Source: Acetobacterium woodii (lineage in GTDB: Bacteria; Bacillota; Clostridia; Eubacteriales; Eubacteriaceae). Taken from it: a stretch of 64,000 nucleotides of DNA. The position numbers were made by a program, and so were the translations under genes. Position 1 is the first letter of the stretch. Each line of letters opens with the position of its first letter. The stretch covers positions 186,001-250,000 of the forward strand of contig JACQZP010000026.1 in the NCBI GenBank assembly GCA_016213825.1, read 5' to 3'. The notes under the pieces are model-generated. The model was not told the origin of the DNA, did no database searches, and was given only the letters and a program-made list of their open reading frames with translations. Below are positions 34,575-43,683 of this stretch, piece after piece.

Positions 34575-35735
34575 ATGAGAATCATTTTATATACTGGCAA
34601 GGGCGGTGTGGGGAAAACCAGCGTGGCGGCAGCAACGGCGGTGAAGCTGGCTCAGGACGGCAAAAGAATTTTGATTATGAGTACCGATCAGGCCCATAGC
34701 CTTTCAGATTCATTTGGAGTAAAGCTTCAAAATACACCGGTTCAAATAGCTGGAAATCTTTGGGGTCTGGAAGTTGATGCTATCATCGAAGGCGAGCGAG
34801 CCTGGGGGAATATGAAAAACTATCTCAAAGAATTGCTGACCGCTAGAGCCGAAGGGGGAATTGAAGCCGAAGAGCTGTTGGTTTTTCCCGGGCTGGAGGA
34901 GCTGTTCTCGCTGTTTAAAATCATCGATATTTATGAAGAAAACCAGTACGATGCTTTAATTGTCGATTGTGCTCCTACCGGGGAGACTCTGTCACTGCTA
35001 AAATTTCCGGAAATGTTTGGCAACATGATTAAAACAGTGCTGCCGATAAAAAAGAAAGCAGCCAAAGTAGCTGGTCCAATGGTCGAAAAAGTTATGAAAA
35101 TTCCCATGCCCGAGGACAATGTCTTTGATGATGTGGAACAACTTAATGAAAAACTCTATCGGCTTCAGGCGATTATGACCAACAAGGAAATCCTCAGCAT
35201 CCGCATCGTCACCACTCCAGAACGGATTGTCATTAAGGAAGCCAAACGGAATTTCACCTATCTGCATTTATACAACTACAACATCGACGCAGTGATTGTC
35301 AACAGAGTCTATCCGCCGAAGGCCCTGGATGGCTATTTCTGCAAATGGATTAACCTTCAGGAGGAAGGGCTCAAAGAAATTCAGGAGAGTTTTTCGCCAG
35401 TGCCGGTTTTCATTCTGATGCTGCTCAACAAAGAACTGGATGGCGAAGCTATCCTACTGGAAGCTGCCGAGCAGATTTTCGGCGTAATTGATCCAGCAAC
35501 AGTGCTGTTTAATGACACGATTTTTGAGGTGAAAAAGGAAGCTGAAGGATACGATTTTATTTTAAACATCCCCTTTGCCGACAAAGCCGACATGGATATG
35601 GGACAAAAAGGCAATGAGCTGATGATCCAGATCAAGAATGAAAAACGGTGTTTTACCCTGCCGGATGTGCTGTGCAATAAAGCTGTTCAAAGTGCCAAAT
35701 ACGAAGGGGGGCAGTTGCATATAAAATTTGCATAA
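34575..35735 (+). CDS. ArsA/Get3-type ATPase, paralogue 2
   Basis: The 386-residue protein has YTGKGGVGKTSVAAATAVKL (Walker A), STDQAHSLSD and VDCAPTGETLSLLKFPEM, the same signature as paralogue 1, and a similar Hsp20-like C-terminus. Identity to paralogue 1 is clear but moderate, so they are old duplicates and may form a heterodimer. The start at 34575 has a GGGAG site; the longer open frame upstream runs through a repeat. It closes the MarR-ArsA-small-ArsA group. Confidence 0.87.
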   Translation: MRIILYTGKGGVGKTSVAAATAVKLAQDGKRILIMSTDQAHSLSDSFGVKLQNTPVQIAGNLWGLEVDAIIEGERAWGNMKNYLKELLTARAEGGIEAEELLVFPGLEELFSLFKIIDIYEENQYDALIVDCAPTGETLSLLKFPEMFGNMIKTVLPIKKKAAKVAGPMVEKVMKIPMPEDNVFDDVEQLNEKLYRLQAIMTNKEILSIRIVTTPERIVIKEAKRNFTYLHLYNYNIDAVIVNRVYPPKALDGYFCKWINLQEEGLKEIQESFSPVPVFILMLLNKELDGEAILLEAAEQIFGVIDPATVLFNDTIFEVKKEAEGYDFILNIPFADKADMDMGQKGNELMIQIKNEKRCFTLPDVLCNKAVQSAKYEGGQLHIKFA

Positions 35736-35791
35736 AGGCTGTAAAAGGTTTACAATAAACGGAAGAAATACAGACACAAAAAGGGGATGCA

Positions 35792-37453
35792 ATGATCTGG
35801 GAATGGGATAAAGTTCAAACACTTTTATTTGCAGTATTATGTATCTGCTTTATTGTTTATTTACTGATGGGTTTATCCATTTATAAAAGGGAGAATCAAT
35901 TAAGAAGTAATCTAATATTTTTTTATTTATGTATTGCTTCAAGTCTCTGGGCGATTGGCTATGCGTTGATGCTAATTTCACCAAACATCGAAATCGCCAA
36001 TGGCTGGCGAAACCTGTCCGCTCTGGGGTGGTGCTTTTTTAATGGGATCTGGTTTGCCTTTGCTGTTTCGGTGGATGATACCAATGTGAAGCATAACAGA
36101 CACAAACTGCAAGTTGTCTTCGTCGCTTTATCCGCCTTTTTTTTCGCAAGTAATCTACTGTTTGAACCGGCTCAAGTCGTTGGTGTATTGCCAATTGGCT
36201 TTGTAGATAATTTATATCCATTGACCCCGATCGGAACCGTGTTTAATATTTATGATACTTCTATTATTTTGATCAGTCTGGTGATCATATTTATCAAAAT
36301 GAGAAGATCACATAAAAACCGCGTCAAAAAACAGTTAAAGATTATTTTAATAACCAGTCTGATTACGGTATGCCTGGGCTTGTTGACCGATAACGTTTTG
36401 CCCCCGCTGGGATTGATCGTTTATCCTTATGGCGTGGTGACGCTTTTAATTGGAATCGCAGGAATCTGGTATGCGATTAATAAATATAAGATGATGTCCA
36501 TTTCTTTTGAGTTAGTTTCGGAGTACTTGTTTGATGGGGTCAGTGAGCCAATTTTTATTTTGGGCGAAGATTTTCTGGTTAAGAATTGCAACAAAACTGT
36601 AATGCAACTAACCGGTTGTACCGATTATGAATTGGAGCACCAATCTCTGGACGGCATTATCGATTTCCGCGATTTTCGGTTTGAAACGATTATGGAAACT
36701 GGAAAAGTGATAAACCTTGAAGTGGATTTACTTCGGAAAAATCGGGAGCCACTTGCTTGTGAACTGACGGCAACGGTTGTTTTTGATGAGTATCAGGACA
36801 TTTTAGGAATTCTGATCCTTTTACATGATGTTTCAGAACGAAACAAAATAGCAGCGATCCAAAAGAAGAATACCCTTGAATTAGAAGATTCCAATGCAAA
36901 ACTCACGATTGAGATTAAAGAACGACAGCTGGCGGAAGAGCAGATTCGTCACCTTATCTATTATGACGCCCTCACCGAATTGTTCAATCGCAAAAAAATG
37001 CTGGAAGATCTTGAAAAACTACTCGACGATAAAAACGAAAAATTTGCGATTCTTTTTATCGACCTGGACTATTTTAAAAGTGCCAATGATCGTTATGGAC
37101 ATGAAGCTGGGGATTACATCCTAAAAATGGTGGCGTTGCGACTACGAAATATTATTCATTCCACCGATACCATTAATCGTATCGGCGGCGATGAGTTCAT
37201 CATTATCCACCGGAACCTGAAGGATTCAGGGGATGCTGTTAAAACGGCACAAGCTGTAATAGCCGCATTAGAGCCATCTTTTAACTATAAAGAAAACCAA
37301 ATTAAAATCGGCGCCAGCATTGGTATTAGTCTTTTCCCTGAAGACGGGACCGATGCGGATATGCTGATTAACAAGGCCGACTTTGCCATGTATGAGGTGA
37401 AACGCAAGGGCGGCAATGACTTTCTGGTCTACCTGTCTCACGAGTTATATTGA
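35792..37453 (+). CDS. 7TM-PAS-GGDEF diguanylate cyclase, tandem copy 1
   Basis: The 553-residue membrane protein has an N-terminal 7TM histidine-kinase-type sensor (about 1-240), a PAS domain (about 250-370), a short coiled linker and a GGDEF domain (about 385-550) with intact RIGGDEF. The inhibitory site position reads HSTD, not RxxD, so product inhibition may be absent. AAAAGGGG lies before the ATG. The next gene is a near copy, including its leader. Confidence 0.88.
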   Translation: MIWEWDKVQTLLFAVLCICFIVYLLMGLSIYKRENQLRSNLIFFYLCIASSLWAIGYALMLISPNIEIANGWRNLSALGWCFFNGIWFAFAVSVDDTNVKHNRHKLQVVFVALSAFFFASNLLFEPAQVVGVLPIGFVDNLYPLTPIGTVFNIYDTSIILISLVIIFIKMRRSHKNRVKKQLKIILITSLITVCLGLLTDNVLPPLGLIVYPYGVVTLLIGIAGIWYAINKYKMMSISFELVSEYLFDGVSEPIFILGEDFLVKNCNKTVMQLTGCTDYELEHQSLDGIIDFRDFRFETIMETGKVINLEVDLLRKNREPLACELTATVVFDEYQDILGILILLHDVSERNKIAAIQKKNTLELEDSNAKLTIEIKERQLAEEQIRHLIYYDALTELFNRKKMLEDLEKLLDDKNEKFAILFIDLDYFKSANDRYGHEAGDYILKMVALRLRNIIHSTDTINRIGGDEFIIIHRNLKDSGDAVKTAQAVIAALEPSFNYKENQIKIGASIGISLFPEDGTDADMLINKADFAMYEVKRKGGNDFLVYLSHELY

Positions 37454-37489
37454 TACTGAAAAGCATGAAAAAAGGACTAATCCATGGAG

Positions 37490-37530
37490 TAATATGTATT
37501 AGCCTGTGCTGTGAGCTTCGCTGCCGGTTT
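37490..37530 (+). repeat. Possible family A fragment between the duplicated genes
   Basis: The words TGTGCTGTGAGCTTCGCTGCC and GGTTTACGCC recall the CGGTGAGCTTTG block of family A. The match is short. Confidence 0.25.
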
Positions 37531-37648
37531 ACGCCAAATAATCTTCTTGCTGACAAAACCGTTATAAAGATGAACAGTTAAAATTCGTATAAAGCATGTA
37601 AAAGGTTTACAATAAAAAGAAGAAATACTGGTATAAAAAGGGGATCCA

Positions 37649-39310
37649 ATGATTTGGGATTGGAATACAGTTCAAACAATTTTATTTACGGTGTTATCCA
37701 TCTGTTTTATTTTCTATTTGCTGATGGGCATATCCAGTTATAAAAGAGAAAATCGTTTAAGAAGCAATATGATATTTTTATATTTATGTCTGGCAACCTG
37801 TCTCTGGGCCATTGGCTATGCGCTGATGTTAATTTCGCCAAGCATTGAAACCGCCAACAGCTGGCGGAATCTCTCTGCTCTGGGATGGTGTTTTTTTAAC
37901 GCGCTTTGGTTTGCCTTTGCTGCTTCGGTGGATGACACTAGCGTGAAGCATACCAGACATAAAATGCAATTTGTGTTATTGGGGTTATCCGGCTTTTTTT
38001 TCATAACAAATCTGATGTTTGAACCAGATTTAGTCGTAAGTGTGATGCCTTTTGGTTTTGCAGATAACTTATATACACTGACCCCGATTGGAACTGTTTT
38101 TAGTATCTATAATAGCATCGTTATTTTAACGAGTATGGGTTTGATTTTTATCAAAATGAGAAGATCTTCCAAAAACAGAATTAGAAAGCAGTTGGAGATC
38201 ATTTTAATAACCAGTCTGATCACAGTAGGGCTTGCGTTGTTAACGGATATGATTTTGCCATCGCTGGGATTTATTGTCTACCCCTTTGGAATTGTGACAA
38301 TTTCAATCGGTATGGCAGGCATTTGGTATGCGATTAATAAATATAAGATGATGTCCATCTCTTACGAGTTGGTCTCCGAATATTTGTTTGATGGGGTCAG
38401 TGAGCCGATTTTTATCCTGGGTGAAGATTTTCAGGTTCAAAATTGCAACAAAACTTCAACACAACTAACTGGTTTTGCTAATGCTGAATTGGAGCAGCGT
38501 TCGCTCAATGGGATCATCGATTTTCGCGATTTTCAGTTTGAAACGATTATGAAAACCGGAAAAGTAGCGAACCTTGAAGTGGATTTATTCCAGAAAAATC
38601 GGGAACCACTTGTCTGTGAATTGACCGCAACGGTTGTTTTCGACGAATATCAGGATATCTTGGGAATTTTAGTACTTTTGCATGATGTTTCGGAACGGAA
38701 TAAAATAGCGGAATTGCAAAAGAAAAATACCCTGGAATTAAAAGAAGCCAACATCAGACTAATCAATGAAATAGAAGAACGACAATTGGCAGAAGATCAG
38801 ATTCGTCACTTAATCTATTATGATACGCTTACGGAATTATTCAATCGCAAAAAAATGATGGAAGATCTTGAAAAACTGATTAAGGATCCAAATGAAAAAT
38901 TTGCGATTCTTTTTATTGACCTGGACTATTTTAAAAGTGCCAATGACCGTTACGGTCATGAAGCGGGGGATTATATTCTTAAAATGGTAGCGCTGCGATT
39001 ACGAAATATTATTCATTCCACCGATACCATTAATCGCATCGGTGGCGATGAGTTTATCATTATTCACCAGAATCTGAAGGATTCAGGGGATGCCATCAAA
39101 ACCGCCCATTCAGTTTTAGATGCATTAGAGCCACTTTTTTGTTTCAAAGAAAACCAAATTAAAATCGGCGCCAGCATTGGTATCAGTCTCTTCCCGGAAG
39201 ACGGTACCGATGCCGATATGCTGATTAATAAGGCTGACTTTGCCATGTATGAGGTCAAGCGTCAGGGTGGGAACGGTTGTTTGATTTATCCATCGCATGA
39301 GTTGTATTGA
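37649..39310 (+). CDS. 7TM-PAS-GGDEF diguanylate cyclase, tandem copy 2
   Basis: The 553-residue protein has the same length and domain order as the preceding gene and about three quarters identical residues in the parts I compared. The GGDEF motif is intact and the HSTD in the inhibitory-site position is conserved. The leaders share TAAAAGGTTTACAATAAA and AAAAAGGGGAT.CAATG, so the duplication included regulatory DNA. Sequence differences lie mainly in the 7TM sensor and PAS domain, suggesting divergence of the signal. Expression is possibly independent of copy 1. Confidence 0.88.
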   Translation: MIWDWNTVQTILFTVLSICFIFYLLMGISSYKRENRLRSNMIFLYLCLATCLWAIGYALMLISPSIETANSWRNLSALGWCFFNALWFAFAASVDDTSVKHTRHKMQFVLLGLSGFFFITNLMFEPDLVVSVMPFGFADNLYTLTPIGTVFSIYNSIVILTSMGLIFIKMRRSSKNRIRKQLEIILITSLITVGLALLTDMILPSLGFIVYPFGIVTISIGMAGIWYAINKYKMMSISYELVSEYLFDGVSEPIFILGEDFQVQNCNKTSTQLTGFANAELEQRSLNGIIDFRDFQFETIMKTGKVANLEVDLFQKNREPLVCELTATVVFDEYQDILGILVLLHDVSERNKIAELQKKNTLELKEANIRLINEIEERQLAEDQIRHLIYYDTLTELFNRKKMMEDLEKLIKDPNEKFAILFIDLDYFKSANDRYGHEAGDYILKMVALRLRNIIHSTDTINRIGGDEFIIIHQNLKDSGDAIKTAHSVLDALEPLFCFKENQIKIGASIGISLFPEDGTDADMLINKADFAMYEVKRQGGNGCLIYPSHELY

Positions 39311-39321
39311 AGGAGAAATAG

Positions 39322-40387
39322 ATGAAGACTTATTTTAACCATCAATCCCGGTTCAACCTCCACTAAAATCGGTGTTTTTGAAAATGAAACCGAGGTGTTT
39401 ACTCAGTCGGTTGAACATGTTAGTGCAGAACTTGAGGCCTTTCCAACGATTAATGACCAGTTTGACTTCAGAAAGCAGACGGTGCTGGAAATCCTGACCG
39501 CCCGACAATTTGATCTCAATAAACTATCAGCAGTGGTGGGCCGAGGCGGACTGCTGCCACCTATCCAGGCGGGTGGATATGTTGTCAATCAGGCCATGAA
39601 AGAGCTGATTTTAGCTGGCAATCTTTCGCCCCATGCCTCCAATTTGGGGGCCCTGTTGGCGGATGCCATTGCGGGGCCGTTGGAGATCCCTGCCTTTATT
39701 TATGATGCAGTTTCGGCCGATGAAATGGCTGATATCGCCCGGATCACCGGCTTTCCTGAGATCCAGCGAAAAAGCCTTTGTCATGTATTAAACAGCAAAG
39801 CCATGGGCCGAAAATATGCCAATGAAATGGGAACACACTATGCTGAGCTGAATCTGGTGATTGCCCATCTTGGTGGTGGAATTTCGATCAGCGCACATCA
39901 AAAGGGACGGATCATCGATGTAATATCCGATGATACCGGCCCTTTTTCGCCGGAACGGTCAGGAAGCGTGCCCTTGTTTGCTCTGGTAGATCTGATTTAT
40001 GACAAGCACTATGAGAAAATGGAACTGCTTAAAAAAATCCGAGGTCAGGGTGGCTTAAAAGGCCATCTGGGAACTGGCGATATCCGCATAATTGAACAGC
40101 GAATTTTGGCCGGGGATGACAAGGCAAAGCAGGTCTATGAGGCTCAAGCTTATCAGATTGCCAAAGGTATCGGTGAAATTGCGGTAGTATTAAAAGGAGA
40201 AATCGACGGGATTATCCTTACTGGCGGAATGGCTTATTCTGAGAAACTCACCGATATGATCAAAGAATATATTACCTTTCTGGCTCCAATTAAATGTCTG
40301 CCCGGAGAAAATGAAATGGAAGCCCTGGCCTTGGGTGGGGTAAGAGTGTTAAGCGGTGAGGAAGAAGCCCATCTTTTTGTGATGTAA
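39322..40387 (+). pseudogene. buk: Butyrate kinase with a frameshift near codon 4
   Basis: The product phosphorylates butyrate (or the reverse reaction, making ATP). The coding frame after the shift reads INPGSTSTKIGVFENETEV followed by a full kinase body with VVGRGGLLPPI, NLVIAHLGGGIS, GHLGTGD and ILTGGMA motifs. A start codon ATGAAGAC, with AGGAG before it, lies at 39322. One extra T at about 39330 puts the start in another frame, which then stops at TAA. Restored, the enzyme would be about 354 residues, the usual length. Without correction, translation could begin only at a GTG at 39395, losing the phosphate-binding NPGSTSTK. Either a real lesion or a sequencing error; I cannot tell which. 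Confidence 0.85.
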
Positions 40388-40398
40388 AGGTAATCCTC

Positions 40399-41622
40399 TC
40401 AGGCTTTTTCTTGAAGAATTTGTGTTTGGAAATCTTCACTTAACTCAATCAGTTTAAACACGATGGCACCTAAAATTCCCGATAGCAGCGAAGCGATCAT
40501 AATACTCATCTTGGCCGTGGATAAGACCGTTGCATCAAGAAATGACAGTGATGCAATGAATAATGACATGGTAAATCCAATTCCACCTAAAACACTGGCA
40601 CCATACACGTACTTGAGAGAAACCTGATCAGGAAGAGTAGCGATTTTAGATTTAACCAACAGGAATGAAACCCCAAAAATTCCGAGCTGCTTACCAATGA
40701 CAAGCCCCAAAACAATACCTAAACTGACAGGCTCTAAAAGTAGTGTTGAAAGATTTGGAAAATCAATTGTGATGCCAGAATTTGCAAAAGCAAAGATTGG
40801 CATGATGACAAAGCTTGACCAGGTCAATAATTTAGTTTCAAAACGATGTGAAATGGATGTTTGGTATTCGGTTTCGTTCTTACCAATCGGTAGAACCAGG
40901 CCAAGTAATACACCGGCAAAAGTTGGATGAATACCGGATTTAAGAACGAAAAACCAAAGTAAGATCCCACCGATAATGTAGATTGAAATGGCCTTGACTT
41001 TGAATCGATTGGCTAATGCAAGGGCAATCAGGATGACCAGTCCGATTACTAATGCCACCCAGTAAATTTGACTGGTATAGAATATTGCAATGACAAGAAT
41101 AGCACCCAAATCGTCAACGACGGCTAAAGCAGTAAGAAAGACGACGATTCCTTTTGGTGCCTTTTTACCGACAAAGGACAGGATCCCCAAAGCAAAGGCA
41201 ATGTCAGTTGCCATGGGAACACCCCAGCCAGCGCTAGTGGGCTCATTAGCATTAAAGATCAAATAGATTATTGCAGGGATAACCAAACCACCGATGGCGG
41301 CAGATACCGGCAAAATCATTTTCGAACGAGATTTTAGTTCGCCGAAGGCTATTTCCCGCTTAATTTCCATACCAACCATCAGGAAAAAAAGTGTCATTAA
41401 CCCATCATTAATCCAATGCAGCACAGACATCGATAGAGAAAATTGTCCATACCCAATGGTTATATAGGTATCAAGGAAGCCAAAATAGGTATCAGCATAG
41501 CTGGAATTGGCAATAATCATGGCCAAAACAGCAAAACTGAGAAGGATTAGACCACTGGCAGATTCTTTTTTAAAAAAATTCAAGAAATAAACAGGTACTT
41601 TACCATAGATTTTATCTTTCAT
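40399..41622 (-). CDS. nhaA: Na+/H+ antiporter NhaA
   Basis: The 407-residue membrane protein exchanges Na+ for H+. The family's two essential aspartates lie in the discontinuous helix region, here VVDDLGAIL (residues about 163-171). The N-terminal helices and NDGLMTLFFLMVGMEIKREI segment are typical of NhaA. The ATG at 41622 is chosen because GAGGAG lies seven bases upstream. A long leader with a terminator hairpin precedes it, so expression is probably attenuated by a signal such as Na+ or pH. It converges on the butyrate kinase gene with 11 bases between. Confidence 0.93.
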   Translation of the reverse strand: MKDKIYGKVPVYFLNFFKKESASGLILLSFAVLAMIIANSSYADTYFGFLDTYITIGYGQFSLSMSVLHWINDGLMTLFFLMVGMEIKREIAFGELKSRSKMILPVSAAIGGLVIPAIIYLIFNANEPTSAGWGVPMATDIAFALGILSFVGKKAPKGIVVFLTALAVVDDLGAILVIAIFYTSQIYWVALVIGLVILIALALANRFKVKAISIYIIGGILLWFFVLKSGIHPTFAGVLLGLVLPIGKNETEYQTSISHRFETKLLTWSSFVIMPIFAFANSGITIDFPNLSTLLLEPVSLGIVLGLVIGKQLGIFGVSFLLVKSKIATLPDQVSLKYVYGASVLGGIGFTMSLFIASLSFLDATVLSTAKMSIMIASLLSGILGAIVFKLIELSEDFQTQILQEKA

Positions 41623-41647
41623 AATAACACTCCTCAAAAAAATTAGA

Positions 41648-41755
41648 CAAAAAAAAGATGGGAAAACTCAATAAAGAGTTTCCCACCCCAGAAACAAAAA
41701 TTGCTTGAAAACAAGTCGTGAAGACTTGTCCAACCGATCCTATTTATTTGTCAAG
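41648..41755 (-). promoter_or_regulatory. nhaA leader with attenuator terminator: candidate ion-responsive riboswitch
   Basis: The minus-strand leader holds, in order, a hairpin ACAAGTC-TTCAC-GACTTGT, a short linker with GGGGTGGGAAACTC, and a terminator stem TGGGAAACTC/GAGTTTTCCCA (41659-41685) followed by TTTTTTTG. The terminator lies only about 25 bases before the ribosome site, which is the layout of a transcriptional riboswitch or attenuator. Na+-responsive (DUF1646-motif) riboswitches control such antiporters in other bacteria, but I have not verified a match to that consensus. Confidence 0.5.
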
Positions 41756-41759
41756 ATAA

Positions 41760-41788
41760 ATGATAACATATTTCACCAAAAATTTCAA
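41760..41788 (-). promoter_or_regulatory. nhaA promoter
   Basis: Read on the minus strand, TTGAAA and TATCAT are separated by 17 bases. The transcript would start near 41752, giving a leader of about 130 bases. Confidence 0.55.
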
Positions 41789-41929
41789 ATTTCAGTTGAA
41801 TCATTTAAGATTTCGCACCAGTGCTTAGGTATTTAAATTTATTTTTCGATTTATTCTAAAACTTAGAATAAATATTTATTGTTTTAAAATCTGGGCAAAA
41901 TGATATAATTATTTCAGTTTAGATGAATT

Positions 41930-42030
41930 TCAAAAGACTAGTAACAAAGGAAGTTGGTTTTATTAACGCTTCTAGGCCATGCGACAGTTCTTTGTGAGTG
42001 GCGTTTAATAGAATAAAAAGGAAACATGAT
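41930..42030 (+). other. Possible structured leader of the aminopeptidase gene
   Basis: ATTAACGC and GCGTTTAAT flank a 30-base interior containing GGCCATGCGAC, about 40 bases before the gene. The pairing is short and I did not recognise a known RNA family. The remaining sequence from 41789 holds no gene; a TATAAT box lies near 41904. Confidence 0.25.
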
Positions 42031-42065
42031 TAATTTGAAAAATAATTCAGAAAAGAGGAATACTA

Positions 42066-43295
42066 ATGGATAATGTAGAGAAGCAAAAGGCATATGCCCG
42101 ACTCATCGTCAGAACTGGAGCCAATGTTCAGCAAGATCAGCTGACAGTGGTGAATTGTTCGGTTGAGAATTTTGAATTTGGACGGATGATTGTTGGTGAG
42201 GCTTATAAAGCCGGGGCCAAGGATGTTATTGTCTTCTGGAACGATGCCAAAACCAGCCGCCTTCGTTTTGACAACGTGAGTCTGGATGTTTTGGGAAATA
42301 TTCCCAACTGGCTGGCTGAATCCCGAAACTACTATGCCGAGAATAAAGCGGCGGTGATTTCTATCGTCGGAAATGACCCGGAAGCCTATAAAGGGGTAGC
42401 CAGCGAAAAACTGCAGACCAGCAGCAAAGCATCTGCTAAAGCCTTTGAACCCTATTATAAAAAGATGATGAACAGTGAATTTCAGTGGTGCGTGGCAGCA
42501 GTGCCCGAAGCTAAATGGGCCCGTAAGGTCTTTCCGGAACTTTATGAGGAAGAGGCCATGGCCAAGCTCTGGGAGGCTATCTTTGATGCGGTGCGCATTA
42601 GTGAAGATGACGCGGTCAAGGCCTGGAACGATCACAAAGCATTTCTGGCTAAAAAATGTCGCATCCTCAATGATGCCCATTTTGATGCCATGCGCTATCG
42701 CAACAGCATTGGTACCGATTTTACGGTGGGGCTGCAGAAAGATCATATCTGGGAAGGTGGCGGCGAATTGACGCCGGATCAAATCTATTTTTTCGCTAAT
42801 ATGCCCACCGAGGAAATCTTCACCGCCCCAGACTGTAATCGGGCAGAAGGCACCCTAGTTTCATCTCTGCCACTGTCCTATCAAGGAAACCTCATTGAGA
42901 ATTTCAGTCTGACTTTTCACGACGGTAAGGTAACCGATTTTCATGCGGATAAGGGGGAGGAATATCTCAAGATTTTGATTGAAACAGATGCCGGTTCCCG
43001 GAGCTTGGGAGAGATTGCTTTGGTTCCCTTCGATTCACCGATTTCCAACACTGGTATTCTTTTTTATGATACTCTGTTTGATGAAAATGCTTCCTGTCAT
43101 TTTGCTTTGGGGGAATGTTATCCCACCACCATCAAGGGCGGAGGCGAAATGTCCAAGGAAGAACTGATTGCCGCCGGTGGAAATCAGTCAGACACCCATG
43201 TGGATTTTATGATTGGCACCAGTGATTTGGAAATTATCGGCATCACCAAAGACGGTCAGGAAATTCCGGTTTTTAAAAACGGCAACTGGGCGTAG
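42066..43295 (+). CDS. M29-family aminopeptidase
   Basis: The 409-residue cytoplasmic metalloenzyme removes N-terminal residues from peptides. The C-terminal half has the M29 pattern: AEGTLVSSLPLSYQGN, FHADKGEEYL, LGEIALVPFDSPISNTG, FYDTLFDENASCHFALG and HVDFMIGTSDLEI. These include the His, Glu and Asp metal ligands of the thermophilic aminopeptidase type. Length fits the family (about 410). An AGAGGAATACTA site lies before the ATG. It stands alone, with no transporter beside it. Confidence 0.92.
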   Translation: MDNVEKQKAYARLIVRTGANVQQDQLTVVNCSVENFEFGRMIVGEAYKAGAKDVIVFWNDAKTSRLRFDNVSLDVLGNIPNWLAESRNYYAENKAAVISIVGNDPEAYKGVASEKLQTSSKASAKAFEPYYKKMMNSEFQWCVAAVPEAKWARKVFPELYEEEAMAKLWEAIFDAVRISEDDAVKAWNDHKAFLAKKCRILNDAHFDAMRYRNSIGTDFTVGLQKDHIWEGGGELTPDQIYFFANMPTEEIFTAPDCNRAEGTLVSSLPLSYQGNLIENFSLTFHDGKVTDFHADKGEEYLKILIETDAGSRSLGEIALVPFDSPISNTGILFYDTLFDENASCHFALGECYPTTIKGGGEMSKEELIAAGGNQSDTHVDFMIGTSDLEIIGITKDGQEIPVFKNGNWA

Positions 43296-43413
43296 GCGCT
43301 AATTATAAAAATCATGTAAGACAAAAAAATATTTTTGAAAATAGTGAGTCAGTTTGAATTATTTTACTATAAATTGGTATAAAACAAAGTAATTGAAAAT
43401 TTCAGGAGTGTGT

Positions 43414-43614
43414 ATGGAAAAAGTAATCGATATTAAAACAAAATATCAACAGGAAATTGCCGACATTCATTTTTTGTTAAAGGAGGTAGGCAGCGGTCGG
43501 ATCTACGGTTTCCCCGGTAATTGTACCCCGGGTGACGACGAGCTCAAAACCAATGTGGATGCCCTTACAGAAAAATTCAACAATTTGCTGGATAAGATTG
43601 AATCCGGTAACTAA
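43414..43614 (+). CDS. Small protein of unknown function
   Basis: The 66-residue product is charged, with a helical start (EKVIDIKTKYQQEIADIHFL) and a glycine-containing middle. An AGGAGTG site eight bases before the ATG supports translation. No recognised domain. Confidence 0.5.
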   Translation: MEKVIDIKTKYQQEIADIHFLLKEVGSGRIYGFPGNCTPGDDELKTNVDALTEKFNNLLDKIESGN

Positions 43615-43683
43615 CCGGTAACGAATCTTTGTTTGATTTTTTGAATTTCGCAATGCCAAATAACGAAGTAAGAAGGAGTGAAT

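Noticed and set aside
32840-35735. Arsenite resistance operon
   Set aside because: Two ArsA-like ATPases are present, but there is no arsB, acr3, arsC, arsD or ArsR-type regulator nearby.
35792-39310. Tandem GGDEF genes as an assembly artefact
   Set aside because: The copies differ at many codons and have distinct spacer sequence, so they are true paralogues.
39395-40387. Taking the GTG at 39395 as the true start of butyrate kinase
   Set aside because: It would delete the conserved NPGSTSTK phosphate-binding segment, which is encoded just upstream in the same frame behind a one-base shift from a good start.
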